Source of the DNA: Tupaia tana
Taxonomy: Eukaryota > Chordata > Mammalia > Scandentia > Tupaiidae
Length of the DNA stretch: 64,000 bases
NCBI GenBank assembly: GCA_026018925.1
Contig: JAKSZU010000004.1
Span: 12,602,964-12,666,963 of the forward strand
Direction of reading: 5' to 3'
The notes under the pieces are model-generated. The model saw only the letters and a list, made by a program, of their open reading frames with translations, had not been told where the DNA came from and ran no database searches. Below, piece by piece: positions 1 through 9,399 of the stretch (within the stretch, counting starts at the first letter, position 1; each line of letters starts with the position of its first letter). A program made the translations under genes and the position numbers.

Positions 1-473
1 AGCCAGGATGCCTGTGAGGTCTAGGTGACAGACGAGAGCAGGCAGCCTGGTGGGGATAGCGAGAAGGTGGGCTGGGCGGCCTGGGGGCCCTGAGAGGACC
101 TGGCAGTGAGGGGCAGAGCTCAGGCACTGGAGGGAGCCCTGAGAGCTCTGGGCCACCCAAGGGGACACGTCCCTGAAGGGCCACTCTGGGGGAATGAAGT
201 CACAGTGTGGGTTGGCGACACGCCCAGCACCGGCCTCAGAGCTTTACAGGGACACGTAGCAATCTCACTGCAGCCCCGCGAGGTGGGCACAGTGCTGTTG
301 TAGAGATGAGCAAGAACTCAGAGACCATGAGCAATGGCGCAGGGCCACACAGGCAGTGGTGGGAGCTGGGCCTGACCCTGCCTGCAGGGCCCGAGTCCAG
401 GCCCGTAAGGTCGTTCTGGACAGCTCTGCTGCTGGGTCGCAGTTTCCCATGGTCATAAAATGAAACCCACGGT

Positions 474-722
474 GGGGCCGGCACACGGTGTGGAGGCTAA
501 GGTGCTGGGCTTCCACATGGCGAACCGCAGTTCGAGTCCTAGACCCGGAGACTTGAAAATCACACCAGGAGCATGTGCGTGCATGCCCAAAATCCTGAGA
601 GGAGAATGGAGAAGGGATTGCGACGTGGCCATCCCACTAGGGGGGCTGGTTTCTCTCTGTATCTCTCTGGCAAGCACATTCACCCTACAGCAAAAAATCA
701 GAAACCAAAAAAGGAAAAAATG
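474..722 (+). repeat. tRNA-headed SINE, old copy
   Basis: Head with a degenerate tRNA-like internal promoter (B-box-like GTTCGAGTCC near 532), then the family body: the 'cccaaaatcctgagaggag' segment, the CT-rich stretch, 'ccctacagcaaaaa' and an A-rich tail. More diverged than the young copies. Confidence 0.8.
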
Positions 723-1266
723 AAGCCACAGGTGAACTGGAGGGAGGGGGATGGAGCGGTTAGAGGAGGTTTTCTGGAGGCGACAGCATTTTAATGGGGC
801 TCTAAGAGGTGGGAAGGGCCACCCAGGCGGCACTGTCATAAATTAGATGATTACACATGACACACACACATCCTCATCAGAGCAGGAGGGGTGTCAAGAG
901 CCATCTTCCTAAGGAGGGCTGGGGTCACTGGGCAGCGGACACGCACCATGTGACCACACCCGAGCTGCACAGGAGCCGGGAAGGGCCTCCAGGGTGTGCA
1001 GGCTCTGGCTCTGGGGAGAAGGAATTCCGCAGTCCCAGGAAGCAGGGCTGCCACTGGGGGTGCTGCCTGCCCGTAGAAGGGTGTCTGAGGGGAGAGGCCG
1101 GATGCCTGAGTGCGGAGAAGCCCTGGGAGGCTGGAGGGCCTCTTCTGTCAGAACAGAAAGATGGAGACTTGAGTCCTACTCCTGGTGCAGCTCGACTGCC
1201 TGCAGAGTCAGTTAGCAAAGCTGGGGGAAGGAGGCTGGGGCTGGACTGTGGCTTTAATATGTCCTC
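723..1266. other. No gene or named repeat seen
   Basis: GC-rich single-copy-like sequence (repeated only in the second 10-kb block) with a short CA run near 860. Open frames on both strands are short, overlapping and without recognisable domains. Confidence 0.5.
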
Positions 1267-1500
1267 TTTTTTTTAAGCTGCTAGAGGGCGTGTGTGCTCA
1301 CTAGAGAAAGAGATAAGGAGAGGGAGAAAGCATCCCCAGTGGGGCGTGGTCATGTTGTAATCCCTTCTCCGTTTTTCCATCCTGTTGGGATTCTGGGCAC
1401 GCATGAGCATGTGCCTGGTGTTTTCCCAGCTGCTGGGCCGGGATTTGACCTGTAGCTGGTCCTGTGAGATCTGGCCTTCCTTAACCACCAGGCTAAGGGG
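1267..1500 (-). repeat. tRNA-headed SINE, antisense, old
   Basis: Starts with a T-run (the reversed A tail), then the reversed tail motif, the GA-rich stretch, and reversed body and head ending in 'accaccaggctaagggg'. Clearly diverged from the young consensus. Confidence 0.7.
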
Positions 1501-1787
1501 CTGCTTGCTTTAAAGCATGGGGGGTTGGGGGCAGATGGAGGTGCAGTGCTAAAGCATGACCTCTGTGAGGCCAACCCACGGGGAGGGGCTACACTCACCT
1601 CTAGAGACCTAGATGCCAGGCACCGCCTGCCCGAGACCCAGCACAGAGGCGGGTCGCAGCACTGGGACCCTGCTGGGCTACGGGTGCGCCTCGCTCTTGC
1701 TCGGGGAAGAATTAGATAAATAAACCTAAAAAGAAGTTTGGGCAAAGATATACAAAGGGATTTAATTGTAATTTTATTATGATTGCT

Positions 1788-2021
1788 ATTTTTAGTTTTT
1801 GCTGTAGGGCACGTGCACTCACCAGAGAGACAGGGAAAGTGAGAAATTATCCCATAGGGAATGGCCACACCGCAATCCCTTCTCCATCCTCCTCTCAGGA
1901 TCTTGGGCATGTACGCACACACACCTGGAGTGATTTTCAAACCACTGGGTCCAGGACTCGAACTGAAGGGTTGTCCATGAGAGACCCAGCCACCCCAACC
2001 TTTGTGCCACCTGCTGGCCCC
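1788..2021 (-). repeat. tRNA-headed SINE, antisense
   Basis: Reversed tail ('tttttgctgtagggcacg'), GA-rich segment, reversed body ('aggatcttgggcatg'), and tRNA-like head with reversed B box 'ggactcgaac', ending 'cacctgctggcccc'. Confidence 0.8.
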
Positions 2022-2465
2022 TGAGATATACGAAGAGTCTGGAAAACGTTTGTGAAAAATTAAATGAAAATATATTTATTTTGGAGTGAAAATTTTTGAA
2101 ATTGATGAGGATTTTTGCCCGTAAAACACCCCGGGCCAGGAAGTGAGTTTGCTGTGCTCACCTCTCCTGCTCGGTCCTGGCGTGAAGTGGCCATGGTGCT
2201 GCCAGGGTCCTCCCCAGGCCCGGGAGGGCTCTGGCCTCCTCCGTATCTGCCGCTGCCTCTTCATCTTTCCGCAATAGCAGCACGCAGCGGGGCCAGTCTA
2301 CGGGGACAAGGACTGACCAGCAGAGCGCTGTCTCCCGCCCCGGAAATTCAGAAAAAGAGGGCTGGGCTTCCGAAGAGGGAATCATGGAGATTACATAAAG
2401 AGGAAGGGGGCTTCCATTCCCTGGAATACAAAGGGAATATTTACATTCCAGGCAGTAAAAGGCAA
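2022..2465. other. No gene seen
   Basis: AT-rich then GC-rich unique sequence between two SINEs. A 131-codon plus-strand frame crosses it and runs into the next SINE; it has no recognisable domain and is judged a chance frame. Confidence 0.5.
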
Positions 2466-2559
2466 GGGACCAGCAGATGGTGTAAGTTACATGGCTGGAA
2501 TCCCACATAGTCGACGGTGGTTTGCATCCTGGACCTGGTGGCTCCAAACTCATGCTGGG

Positions 2560-2594
<35 letters not shown>

Positions 2595-2717
2595 CCAAAA
2601 CCCCGAGTCGAGAATGGAGAAGGGACTGTGGTGAGGCCAGCCTCCGGGGGAGATTTCTCACTTTCTGCCTGTCTCTGTCTCTTTGGCCCTATAGCAAAAA
2701 TCTCTTGAAGAAGTAGT
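2466..2717 (+). repeat. tRNA-headed SINE with internal (TG)n
   Basis: Head 'gggaccagcagatggtgtaa', a body in which the usual 'gcgtgtgcgtgcgtgccc' part has expanded into a TG microsatellite (2567-2592), CT-rich stretch, and tail 'ggccctatagcaaaaa'. Confidence 0.85.
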
Positions 2718-2937
2718 AAAAGACAAGATATTGCTGAACCTTAAGGCTTCTTCTCAAGCCCATGGACGTCTCAGTCAAAGGTTTTTATTAAACTTTTAAA
2801 TTTATTTTAAGTCAGATCCCAAATTTCAAACATCACAGCAGCTCCCCCTCTGCCCCCCGCTCATTTGAGTCCTTCGAAAAGGATCAGTTTCTGTTCAGAC
2901 TAAGAGCACTCCATGTTAGCTAGGAATGTCATTGTTC

Positions 2938-3210
2938 TTTTTTTCTTTTCTTTTCCTTTTTTTGGAGAGCTTTTTGCTATAGGGTAGATGCACTTGCCAG
3001 ACAGAGAGAGACAGAGAGATAGAAAGCGAGAAATCACCCCCCAGGGGGGATGGCCATGCCGCAATCCCTTCTCCTCCATGCTCCTCTCAGGATCTTGGGC
3101 ACGCACGCACACCCGCCCGGCATGAGTTTAAGACACTGGGTCTGGGACTCGAACCGCAGTCAACTACACGGGAGTCCAGCGACATAGCCATTACGCTAAT
3201 TGCTGGTCCC
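2938..3210 (-). repeat. tRNA-headed SINE, antisense, long form
   Basis: T-run, 'gctttttgctatagggtaga', GA-rich stretch, reversed hairpin element (caccccccagggggga), reversed B box and A box, end 'gctggtccc'. The flanks share TTGTTCTTT at the left end and just right of the element, a probable target-site duplication. Confidence 0.9.
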
Positions 3211-3240
3211 ATCGTTGTTCTTTAATTTTCCCTGTCAGCT

Positions 3241-3520
3241 GTTTTTTTTTTTTTTTTTTTTTTTTTTTTTGGAGAGATTTTCGCTATAGGGCGTGTGCGC
3301 TCACCAGACACACAGACCGAGACATTAGAGACAGAAAGCGAGAAATCACCCCCCGGGGAGATGGTCACGCCACAATCCTCTCTCCTTCATTCTCCTCTCA
3401 GGATCTTGGGCACACACGCACACGCGCCTGGCGTGAGTTTTAAGCCACGGGTCCGGGACGCGAACCGCGGTCGACTACGTGGGAGTCCAGCGACATAGCC
3501 ATTACGCTAACTGCTGGTTC
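3241..3520 (-). repeat. tRNA-headed SINE, antisense, flanked by duplication
   Basis: Long poly(T), reversed tail, body and head ending 'ctgctggttccc'. CCTGTCAGCTG followed by T-runs occurs immediately before and immediately after it, an apparent target-site duplication. The right-hand duplicate is where copy 2 of the block carries a further SINE (14660-14958). Confidence 0.9.
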
Positions 3521-3542
3521 CCCCTGTCAGCTGTTTTTTTTT

Positions 3543-3846
3543 AAAAAGCAATTTCTATTTGGTTCATTCTAGTTTGAGTTCCAATCTCCAAAAACAACCC
3601 AAAACTACAATAGTAGTTTTACACACACACAAACACACACAAAACCAATGTACAAAAGTTGGGAAAATGTAAATCTTACTGCCTGGAAACGACCAAGAAT
3701 AATACCATGGTATATTTCCCCTCTATAAATACATTTTTACAAACGATGCGGATAAAACTATACACACAGTTCAGGGTGCACCCTTTCAGAGAAAGTAAAT
3801 GCTTCTGGAAAGAAGTGCAACATCTCTGTTGTGTTAACAGTTCGGG
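3543..3846. other. Unique AT-rich spacer
   Basis: AT-rich DNA with a short CA-rich run (about 3620-3645). No gene or named repeat recognised. Confidence 0.5.
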
Positions 3847-4007
3847 ATGGCGGGCAGGTGGCTGGGGGGTTAAGGACGCTGGACTCCCACATGGCGGACC
3901 GCGGGTGGGGTCCTGGACCTGGCCGCTTGCCTTCTTCCTTTCCATCTCTCTCGCTCTCTCTCACTCTGTCCCTCTCTGATCAAACTAAAATAAATAAAAT
4001 AAAATAA
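3847..4007 (+). repeat. tRNA-headed SINE, short form
   Basis: tRNA-like head ('ggcaggtggctggggggtta ...'), then directly a CT-rich stretch and a tail of 'gatcaaactaaaataaataa' type. It lacks the roughly 100-bp middle body of the long form, defining a short subfamily. Confidence 0.85.
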
Positions 4008-4287
4008 TTCTTTTAAAATCAAAGCATGATGACCCACACGGGCATGTGCAGTGCACAGACACACCAACAGCCACCATCGCTGGGTCCAAAGCTCTTCCCA
4101 CCCTCCACGCTCCCGATTCCCCACCAGGAGGACGCGTCCCTCCCAGAGGTCAGGGAAATGAAGCCACTGGAGGGAAGGCGGGGACACGCGCGGTTCCAAG
4201 GCGCGGGCTTAACCCCGTTTCCAGCCTCTGGTTTCCAGGCAAACGCCGGCGACCCGGGCCTGAGGCCGGCGGGGCGGGGCGGGGCGG

Positions 4288-4312
4288 GCGTCACAGTCCC
4301 GCGTTGTGACGC
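4288..4312. promoter_or_regulatory. Inverted repeat with paired CRE-type half-sites
   Basis: Arms GCGTCACA (4288-4295) and TGTGACGC (4305-4312) are exact reverse complements around a 9-bp spacer. Each contains TGACG/CGTCA, the core half-site of CREB/ATF factors. It lies between the GC boxes and the CD24-like start codon. Confidence 0.45.
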
Positions 4313-4387
4313 TCGCGTACTTAAAGCGGGTCGCCGAGCACCTGCCGCTCCTCCGCCCGCCGCAGCTCCGCGCAAGCCCCCGCGAAC

Positions 4388-4597
4388 ATGGGAGGGAGGA
4401 CGCTGGCGAGGCTCGCACTGGCGCTGCTGCTGCTGGCGCTGCTGCTGCCCCCACAGATCGGTGCCCAGACCCAGGCCACGCCGGCCGCCACCTCGAAGGC
4501 CCAGGCCGGCACCCAGGCCGCCGGCGCCAGCGCCCTGCAGTCCTCCGTGGGCGTCCTGGTCCTGTCGCTGTCGCTCCTCCTCCACCTCTACTGCTGA
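4388..4597 (+). CDS. CD24-like GPI-anchored surface glycopeptide, copy 1
   Basis: A 69-codon uninterrupted frame, ATG to TGA, in a strong Kozak context (A at -3, G at +4). Residues 1-26 form a signal peptide with a Leu/Ala core (about 9-20). Residues 27-47 are a very short Thr/Ala/Gln-rich mature part. About 46-48 (Gly-Ala-Ser) is a plausible GPI-attachment site. Residues 50-69 are a hydrophobic tail ending LLLHLYC. N-terminal MG-x-ARL-LLLLALLLP-QI and C-terminal ALQS-x-LSLSLLHLYC patterns match mammalian CD24, a GPI-anchored mucin-like sialoglycoprotein that binds P-selectin and Siglec-10/Siglec-G on leukocytes. CD24 is usually 76-80 residues with several N-glycosylation sites; this one has none, leaving only O-linked candidates. 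CD24 normally has an intron near the end of the signal sequence (from memory), so this single exon suggests a retrocopy or intron loss. An antisense 281-codon frame over it is a GC-driven shadow. Confidence 0.75.
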   Translation: MGGRTLARLALALLLLALLLPPQIGAQTQATPAATSKAQAGTQAAGASALQSSVGVLVLSLSLLLHLYC

Positions 4598-4950
4598 CTC
4601 GGCCGCCCTCCACAGCCCGCCCTCCTTCCCGACCCCGCCGGCGCAGCGCCATGAGAACACAGGCCTTCGGCAAATCCAGTCCCACCCCATGCTTTGTTGA
4701 CGCGGACCATGTCGAGGACCCCGACTTTGATGGGTCTGAAGAGCACCCCAAGGACTCGACTCCTCGGGAGAGGCCGGAGTTTCGCCACGAGACTGAAAAG
4801 GCAGCGGCGCACTAGCGAAGGCCAGGGATTCGGGTGGAGGAAATACGGACTGGGAGAACTCCACCCGGAAGAGTAGACTTCACCTTGGAAGCGTAGAGGA
4901 CGGGTGTGGAGTGGAGATTGTTTCGTTTGATTCACCAGATCCTTAAGGCC

Positions 4951-4956
4951 AATAAA
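4951..4956 (+). terminator. Polyadenylation signal AATAAA of the CD24-like gene
   Basis: Canonical AATAAA about 355 bp after the stop codon, in 'ggccaataaaacg', giving a short 3' UTR (4598 to about 4975). There is no poly(A) tract after it, so a retrocopy origin would have to be old. Confidence 0.5.
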
Positions 4957-5047
4957 ACGATTATGTAGAAAAGGCTGGGATTCCCTTTGTGCGCCCCCTG
5001 GAAGGTCCCGCTGTTACTGAAAATGACACTAATTAAACGCCTTGTCC

Positions 5048-5268
5048 AGCCAGCAGGTGTCCGTGGGTAAGGCCACTGGGGCCCACATGGCTGACCACAG
5101 GGTTTGAGTCCCAGACCCTGCGACTTGAAAAACACACCACAAGTGCCCAAACTCCAGAGAGGAGAAAGGAGGCCGGCCCCCATGGGGGTGCTTGCCTGCG
5201 CCCCCACTTCCCCCCCTCTGTCTCTCTCTCCGGTGAACGCATGTGCCCCATAGCAAAAAAAAAAAAAA
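5048..5268 (+). repeat. tRNA-headed SINE
   Basis: Head 'agccagcaggtgtccgtgg', B-box-like GGTTTGAGTCC, body with 'cccaaactccagagagg', CT-rich run, tail 'gccccatagc' plus A14. Confidence 0.8.
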
Positions 5269-5465
5269 GCACATTGGTAAGCTTTCCCTGTTCTCTTGTG
5301 ACCTCAACTAATTCTGGGCAGGGTGGTGGTTTGATCTGTGCGCAGTAAGGACCAGGTAGGGCTGGGCCGGGCTCTCCACCCAGGATGGCCGGGTCCGGCT
5401 CACTGCGCTACCCCGCCTGGCTCCCGTATAGGAGTGCACGGGCTTCGACTGCCCTAAAAGGCCGC

Positions 5466-5665
5466 TTTTAATTTTTGTTTGCCAGAGGGTATGGGCACTG
5501 GCATGGGGGAGGGAAGCACCGCCATGGGCACTGGGCATGGCCATGCCACAGCCCGTCCCTATTTCTCCCTCCTCTTGGGATTCCAGGCACTCACACATGC
5601 CCGGCGGTCGGTCCGGGACTAGAGCAGGCCGTCGGCCTTGTGGGATCCAGCTGGGCAGAAGGCCA
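5466..5665 (-). repeat. Degraded SINE of the same family, antisense
   Basis: Reversed tail ('tttttgtttgccagagggta'), reversed body ('ctcttgggattccaggcac'), and reversed head remains ('ggtccgggactagagcagg'). Strongly diverged. Confidence 0.5.
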
Positions 5666-5699
5666 CCCTTTAGGGACAGATAGATGACATGGCTGTGCT

Positions 5700-6390
5700 G
5701 TCCCAGCCACGCCAATGAGATTCAGTCCCCCACAGCTATGAGGTGGGCCTGGCCCTGCCTCTGCCCAGTCCTGCCCCCCCTGCCCGGCCCCGCCCCACCC
5801 CGCCCTGCCCTGCCCCTGCTGTGGCTCCTTTCCATCTCAGGGCAGATGCCTCTGTGGAAACCTCTGGCCTTTGGAGGACGTATTAGCATGGGATCCAAGC
5901 CCGCTCCCAGCCAGCTCCTCGCGTCCTGCGGCCCTCCCCACCCCTCCCATGCCTGTGCTCCCCCACACCAGGCTTTCTGGCCCCGGGGCCTTTGGAGGTG
6001 CTGCCCTCCCACCTCCCAGACTGCCCTGCAGCAGCTGTTTCCTCCATGACCTCCCTCCGTCCCCTCAGAGCCCTTTGCTCCCACTTCTCTCTTTTCACGC
6101 CTTTTCTCGCGTGCCTGGCGTGTGTCTGCACTGTGCCCCGAGGCACCAGGCAGCCCCGGGATCCACACAGTTCATACACCTCCCGCGTCTGGCTTGTGCA
6201 GGTGCATAGCGCACACCTGCGGAATGAGGGGGCAGCAGGGGGGTTCAGGTGGAGCCTGTCACAGCAAGGGGACCGACTGACCCGAGCACAGCCAGCTGAG
6301 GGACGTGGCAGATGTGACAGCCACCCTGCATTTCTGAGCTAAGCCCCACTGGATCACCAAGTCTTTACCCATCACTGGATCAGGTTTGTT
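5700..6390. other. GC-rich spacer, no gene recognised
   Basis: C-rich sequence with short imperfect CCCTGCC repeats around 5750-5815. Frames of up to 148 codons on both strands overlap each other and show no known domain. Confidence 0.5.
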
Positions 6391-6394
6391 AATA

Positions 6395-6441
6395 CACATA
6401 TGCATGCACACACACATGCACGCACACACACACACACACAC
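6395..6441. repeat. CA-type microsatellite
   Basis: Mixed (CA)n/(TGCA) run 'acacacatgcacgcacacac' ending in uninterrupted CA repeats. Slightly different length in the second block (17835-17879). Confidence 0.85.
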
Positions 6442-6491
6442 AGAGCATTTATTTATACTGAGAGCGAGAGGGAGACACTGATATCAAAGGG

Positions 6492-6545
6492 TTTTTTTTT
6501 TTTTTTTTTTTTTTAGAGATTTTTGCTATTAGACGCTAATCTGCA
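6492..6545 (-). repeat. Truncated SINE tail, antisense
   Basis: T-run followed by only 'agagatttttgctattaga', the reversed 3' end of the SINE; the rest is absent. Confidence 0.5.
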
Positions 6546-6647
6546 GCCCCAGCTCATAAAGTGAGTGGGACTCTCACAGACAGCTCGGACTCTCCGTGTT
6601 CCCCTCTCCGACCATCGCTGCTTTTGAACTCGTTTGGAGTATTTGTG

Positions 6648-6904
6648 CTTTTTTTTTTTTTTTTTTTTTTAAGTTTCGCGATAGGGTGTGTGCACTTGCT
6701 GGAAAGAGACAGAGACAGAGAAAGAAAGTGAAAAAACACCTCGGGAGGTGGGGTGGCGGCCATGCTTCAATCCCTTCTCCTCCATTCTTCTCTTGGGATT
6801 TTGGGCTCGCACACACACGTGCCCAGCGTGTTTCAAGTGGCTGGGTCTGGGACTCAAACTGCGGGAATCCAGTGCCTTAACCACCCGTACTACCTGCAGG
6901 CCCC
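6648..6904 (-). repeat. tRNA-headed SINE, antisense
   Basis: T20+ run, 'gtttcgcgatagggtgtgtg', GA-rich segment, reversed body ('gggattttgggctcgcac'), reversed head ending 'tacctgcaggcccc'. Confidence 0.85.
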
Positions 6905-7237
6905 ATAAGTGATAGTCTTTTAAAGACATTTTAAAAATAAGAAAAATGTCTTTTACATGCATTCACATATTTACCATCATTAGTGTTGTTCATTCATTTA
7001 CTAAATCTTAAATTTTCCTGCTCATTCTCCTTCAATCTGGAGACCTGTCTTTGATATTTCTCGTAGTACAGATTTGAGAAGTGAAAATTGTTTAGCTTCT
7101 GTTTTTTAAAAAAAGATTTATTTTACCAATACCTCTGAGATGTACTTTCTACAGAGACAAAATACTAAATGGGCTTTGTGCTTGTTCTGTTCAGTCACTG
7201 TTTCTGACGTGAAGTCTATAGTCATTCTTTTTTCCCC
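6905..7237 (-). mobile_element. Ancient L1 fragment, antisense
   Basis: Includes 'gatatttctcgtagtacag' and 'gacgtgaagtctatagtcat', which resemble the reverse strand of an old mammalian L1 segment. The match continues beyond the SINEs at 7238-7961 into 8398 onward, so one element has been split. Identification is from memory of L1 sequence. Confidence 0.6.
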
Positions 7238-7405
7238 CAATAATTATTTTATTTAACTGTATTTATTTAAATTTGACCAGAGAGGGAAAGAGTGAGAGGT
7301 GGTGGGGGGAGGGGAGTGAGAACGAAGCCGCCAGGTCCAGGACTCGAACTGTGGTTGGCCATGTGGGGGTTAAGTGCCCTCAACCACTACACCACCTGCA
7401 GACCC
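7238..7405 (-). repeat. tRNA-headed SINE, short form, antisense
   Basis: Starts with the reversed short-form tail ('tatttaaatttgaccagag'), GA-rich run, then reversed head 'ggactcgaactgtggttgg' ending 'cacctgcagacccc'. Confidence 0.85.
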
Positions 7406-7448
7406 CTATAGTCACTCTTTTATTTGTTTCCTTGTATGTAGTGTGTAC

Positions 7449-7706
7449 TTTTTTGAAGAGATATTTTTGCTATAGGGTGCATGCACTCACTGGAGAGACA
7501 GAGACAGAGAGACAGAAAGTCTCAGGGGAGAAATCACCCCTCGGGGGGATGGCCATGCCATAATCCCTTCTCCATTCTCCTCTTGGGATCTTGGGCATAC
7601 AAGCACATGCTCCCGGTGTGAGTTTGAAGCCGCCGGGTGCAGGACTCCAACCGTGGTCGACTATGTGGGAGTCCAGCAACATAACCATTACGCATCTGCT
7701 GGTCCC
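7449..7706 (-). repeat. tRNA-headed SINE, long form, antisense
   Basis: Reversed tail, GA-rich run, hairpin element, body and head ending 'tctgctggtccc'. It lies inside the split L1. Confidence 0.9.
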
Positions 7707-7709
7707 TTG

Positions 7710-7961
7710 TTTTTAAATTAAGATTTTTGCCATAGAGCACATATGATTGTCAGAGAGAGACAGAGAGAGAGAAAGTGAGAAATCACCCCCAGAGAGGATG
7801 GCCATATCATAATCCCTTCTCCTCCAGTCTCCTCTCAAGATTTCGGGGACACATGCACACACACACCTGACATGATTTTCAAGGCACTGGGTCTGGGACT
7901 CAAACCATGGAGCCGGCCATGTGGAGTCCATCTCCTTCACCACCACGCCGACGGCTGGGCC
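7710..7961 (-). repeat. tRNA-headed SINE, antisense, old
   Basis: Same layout with more substitutions: 'agatttttgccatagagc', 'ccatatcataatcccttct', and a head ending 'gacggctgggcc'. Confidence 0.8.
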
Positions 7962-8116
7962 TGTGCTGTGCGACCACGGGACCCTGTCTGCCTTCAACTT
8001 TTCCCTCCATTGCTAGTTTTTCAGTAATTTATTATTAGTATGCTTTAGCACAGTTTTACAATTTTATTCTGTTTGGGGTTTGTTTAGATTTATAATTTTA
8101 ATAAAACCTGGATGAC

Positions 8117-8366
8117 GGGACCAGCAGTTAGCGTAATGGCTATGTCGCTGGACTCCCACGTTGTCGACCGCGGTTCGCGTCCCTGACCCGGTGGCTTAAA
8201 CTCATGCCGGGCGCGTGTGCGTGCGTGCCCAAGATCCCGAGAGGAGAATGGAGGAGAGGGGATTGCGGCGTGGCCATCCCCCCTGGGGGGTGATTTCCTG
8301 CTTTCTGTCTCTCTGTCTCTCTCTGTCTGTCTGGCGAGTGCACGCGCCCTATAGCGAAAAGCCTCT

Positions 8367-8393
<27 letters not shown>
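8117..8393 (+). repeat. Young tRNA-headed SINE present only in copy 1
   Basis: Near-consensus long form with A box TAGCGTAATGG and a long A tail, flanked by a perfect 14-bp target-site duplication AAAACCTGGATGAC (8103-8116 and 8394-8407). The corresponding position in copy 2 (19527-19540) holds one copy of that 14-mer and no SINE, proving insertion rather than deletion. Confidence 0.95.
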
Positions 8394-8401
<8 letters not shown>

Positions 8402-8407
8402 GATGAC

Positions 8408-8842
8408 CATCTACCATTCAAATATATTTTTCTGCGTGCTCTTTTATTGGAGCTCCAATTTTACATATGCTGGACCACTTGGCACAGCCCACGGGTTCTG
8501 TTCCTTTGAACCTTCTTTCTCCGGGGGTCTCAGTGTGTGTAGATTTTATTGCTGTGTATTCTTGTTTACTAAACAAGTCTTCTATTTTGCTACCAATTCT
8601 CTCTACTAGAGTTTTCATTTGGCTTCCATTAGATTCTTCGTAATGTGTTTCATTTCTCTATTATGTGCACGTTCTGCTTTATCTGTGAACATGCGTGAGG
8701 TACTTTTGAAATATGAGGTGGATAACTTTCTGTCTGCTAGTTCTTGCTTGGTTTATATTGACTACAGTTTTCTCCTAGTTTTGGGTCATACTTTTGTTTC
8801 TTAGCATGGCTGGGCACTTGATGATTTTATGCTGACCTTTCC
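8408..8842 (-). mobile_element. Ancient L1 fragment, antisense (continuation)
   Basis: Resembles reverse-strand L1: 'ggagctccaattttacat', 'attgctgtgtattcttg' and 'gttttctcctagttttggg'. Interrupted by the young SINE at 8117-8393 and by another at 8850-9064. Confidence 0.6.
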
Positions 8843-8849
8843 TTTTTTT

Positions 8850-8915
8850 AAAAGAGAATTATTTATTTAGTTTTATTTATTTATTCATTTATTTTAATTT
8901 GACCAGAGAGAGATG

Positions 8916-8961
<46 letters not shown>

Positions 8962-9064
8962 GGAGGGAAAGTGAGAAAGCAAGCCACCAGGTCTGGGACT
9001 CGAACCCGTGGTTGGCCATGTGGGAGTGTCCAGTGCCTTAACCACCATGCCACCTGCTGGTCCC
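8850..9064 (-). repeat. tRNA-headed SINE, short form, with (AC)n
   Basis: Reversed short-form tail 'ttttaatttgaccagagag', an AC microsatellite of about 20 units (8918-8957), reversed head ending 'cacctgctggtccc'. Flanked by TATGCTGACC at 8828-8837 and 9065-9074, a target-site duplication. Confidence 0.9.
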
Positions 9065-9077
9065 TATGCTGACCATT

Positions 9078-9333
9078 TTATTATTTATTTAGTTAGCTTA
9101 TTTTTTAGTTTGTTATAGGGTGCATGCACTTGCTGGAGAGAGACAGAGGACGAGAGAGAGAGAAAGTGAAAACACACCCCGGGGGGACGGTCACACTGCA
9201 ATCCCTCCTCTGCACCCTCCTCTGTGACTTTGGGCACGCATGCACATGTGTCCTGTGTGTTTTCCAAGCCACTGGGTTCAGCACTGGAGCTGTGCAGTTG
9301 GCCGTGTGGACCAGTCGCCTCGACCACATGCCA
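9078..9333 (-). repeat. tRNA-headed SINE, antisense
   Basis: Reversed tail ('agtttgttatagggtgcat'), GA-rich run, reversed body, reversed diverged head ending 'cctcgaccacatgcca'. Confidence 0.75.
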
Positions 9334-9399
9334 CATTGTCAATGTTCCGTTTTCCAGTTTCTGGATCTCGCTGTCTTCCTTAAGGAGTGCTGGGGTTCG

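Larger units (their letters stand above)
4190..4600. promoter_or_regulatory. CpG-dense promoter-like segment over the CD24-like frame
   Basis: Strongly GC- and CpG-rich, in contrast to the AT-rich spacer on its left. It holds tandem GC boxes at 4271-4288 (three overlapping GGGGCGG units, Sp1-type), an inverted repeat with TGACG half-sites (4288-4312), and 'acttaaag' at 4319-4326. It leads directly into the start codon at 4388. CpG retention suggests germline hypomethylation, as at an active promoter; this is inference. Confidence 0.6.

Noticed and set aside
4019..4864. 281-codon minus-strand frame covering the CD24-like gene
   Set aside because: It lies in CpG-rich DNA, is antisense to a recognisable gene, has low-complexity Gly/Arg/Ala content, and the corresponding frame in the second block is broken differently.
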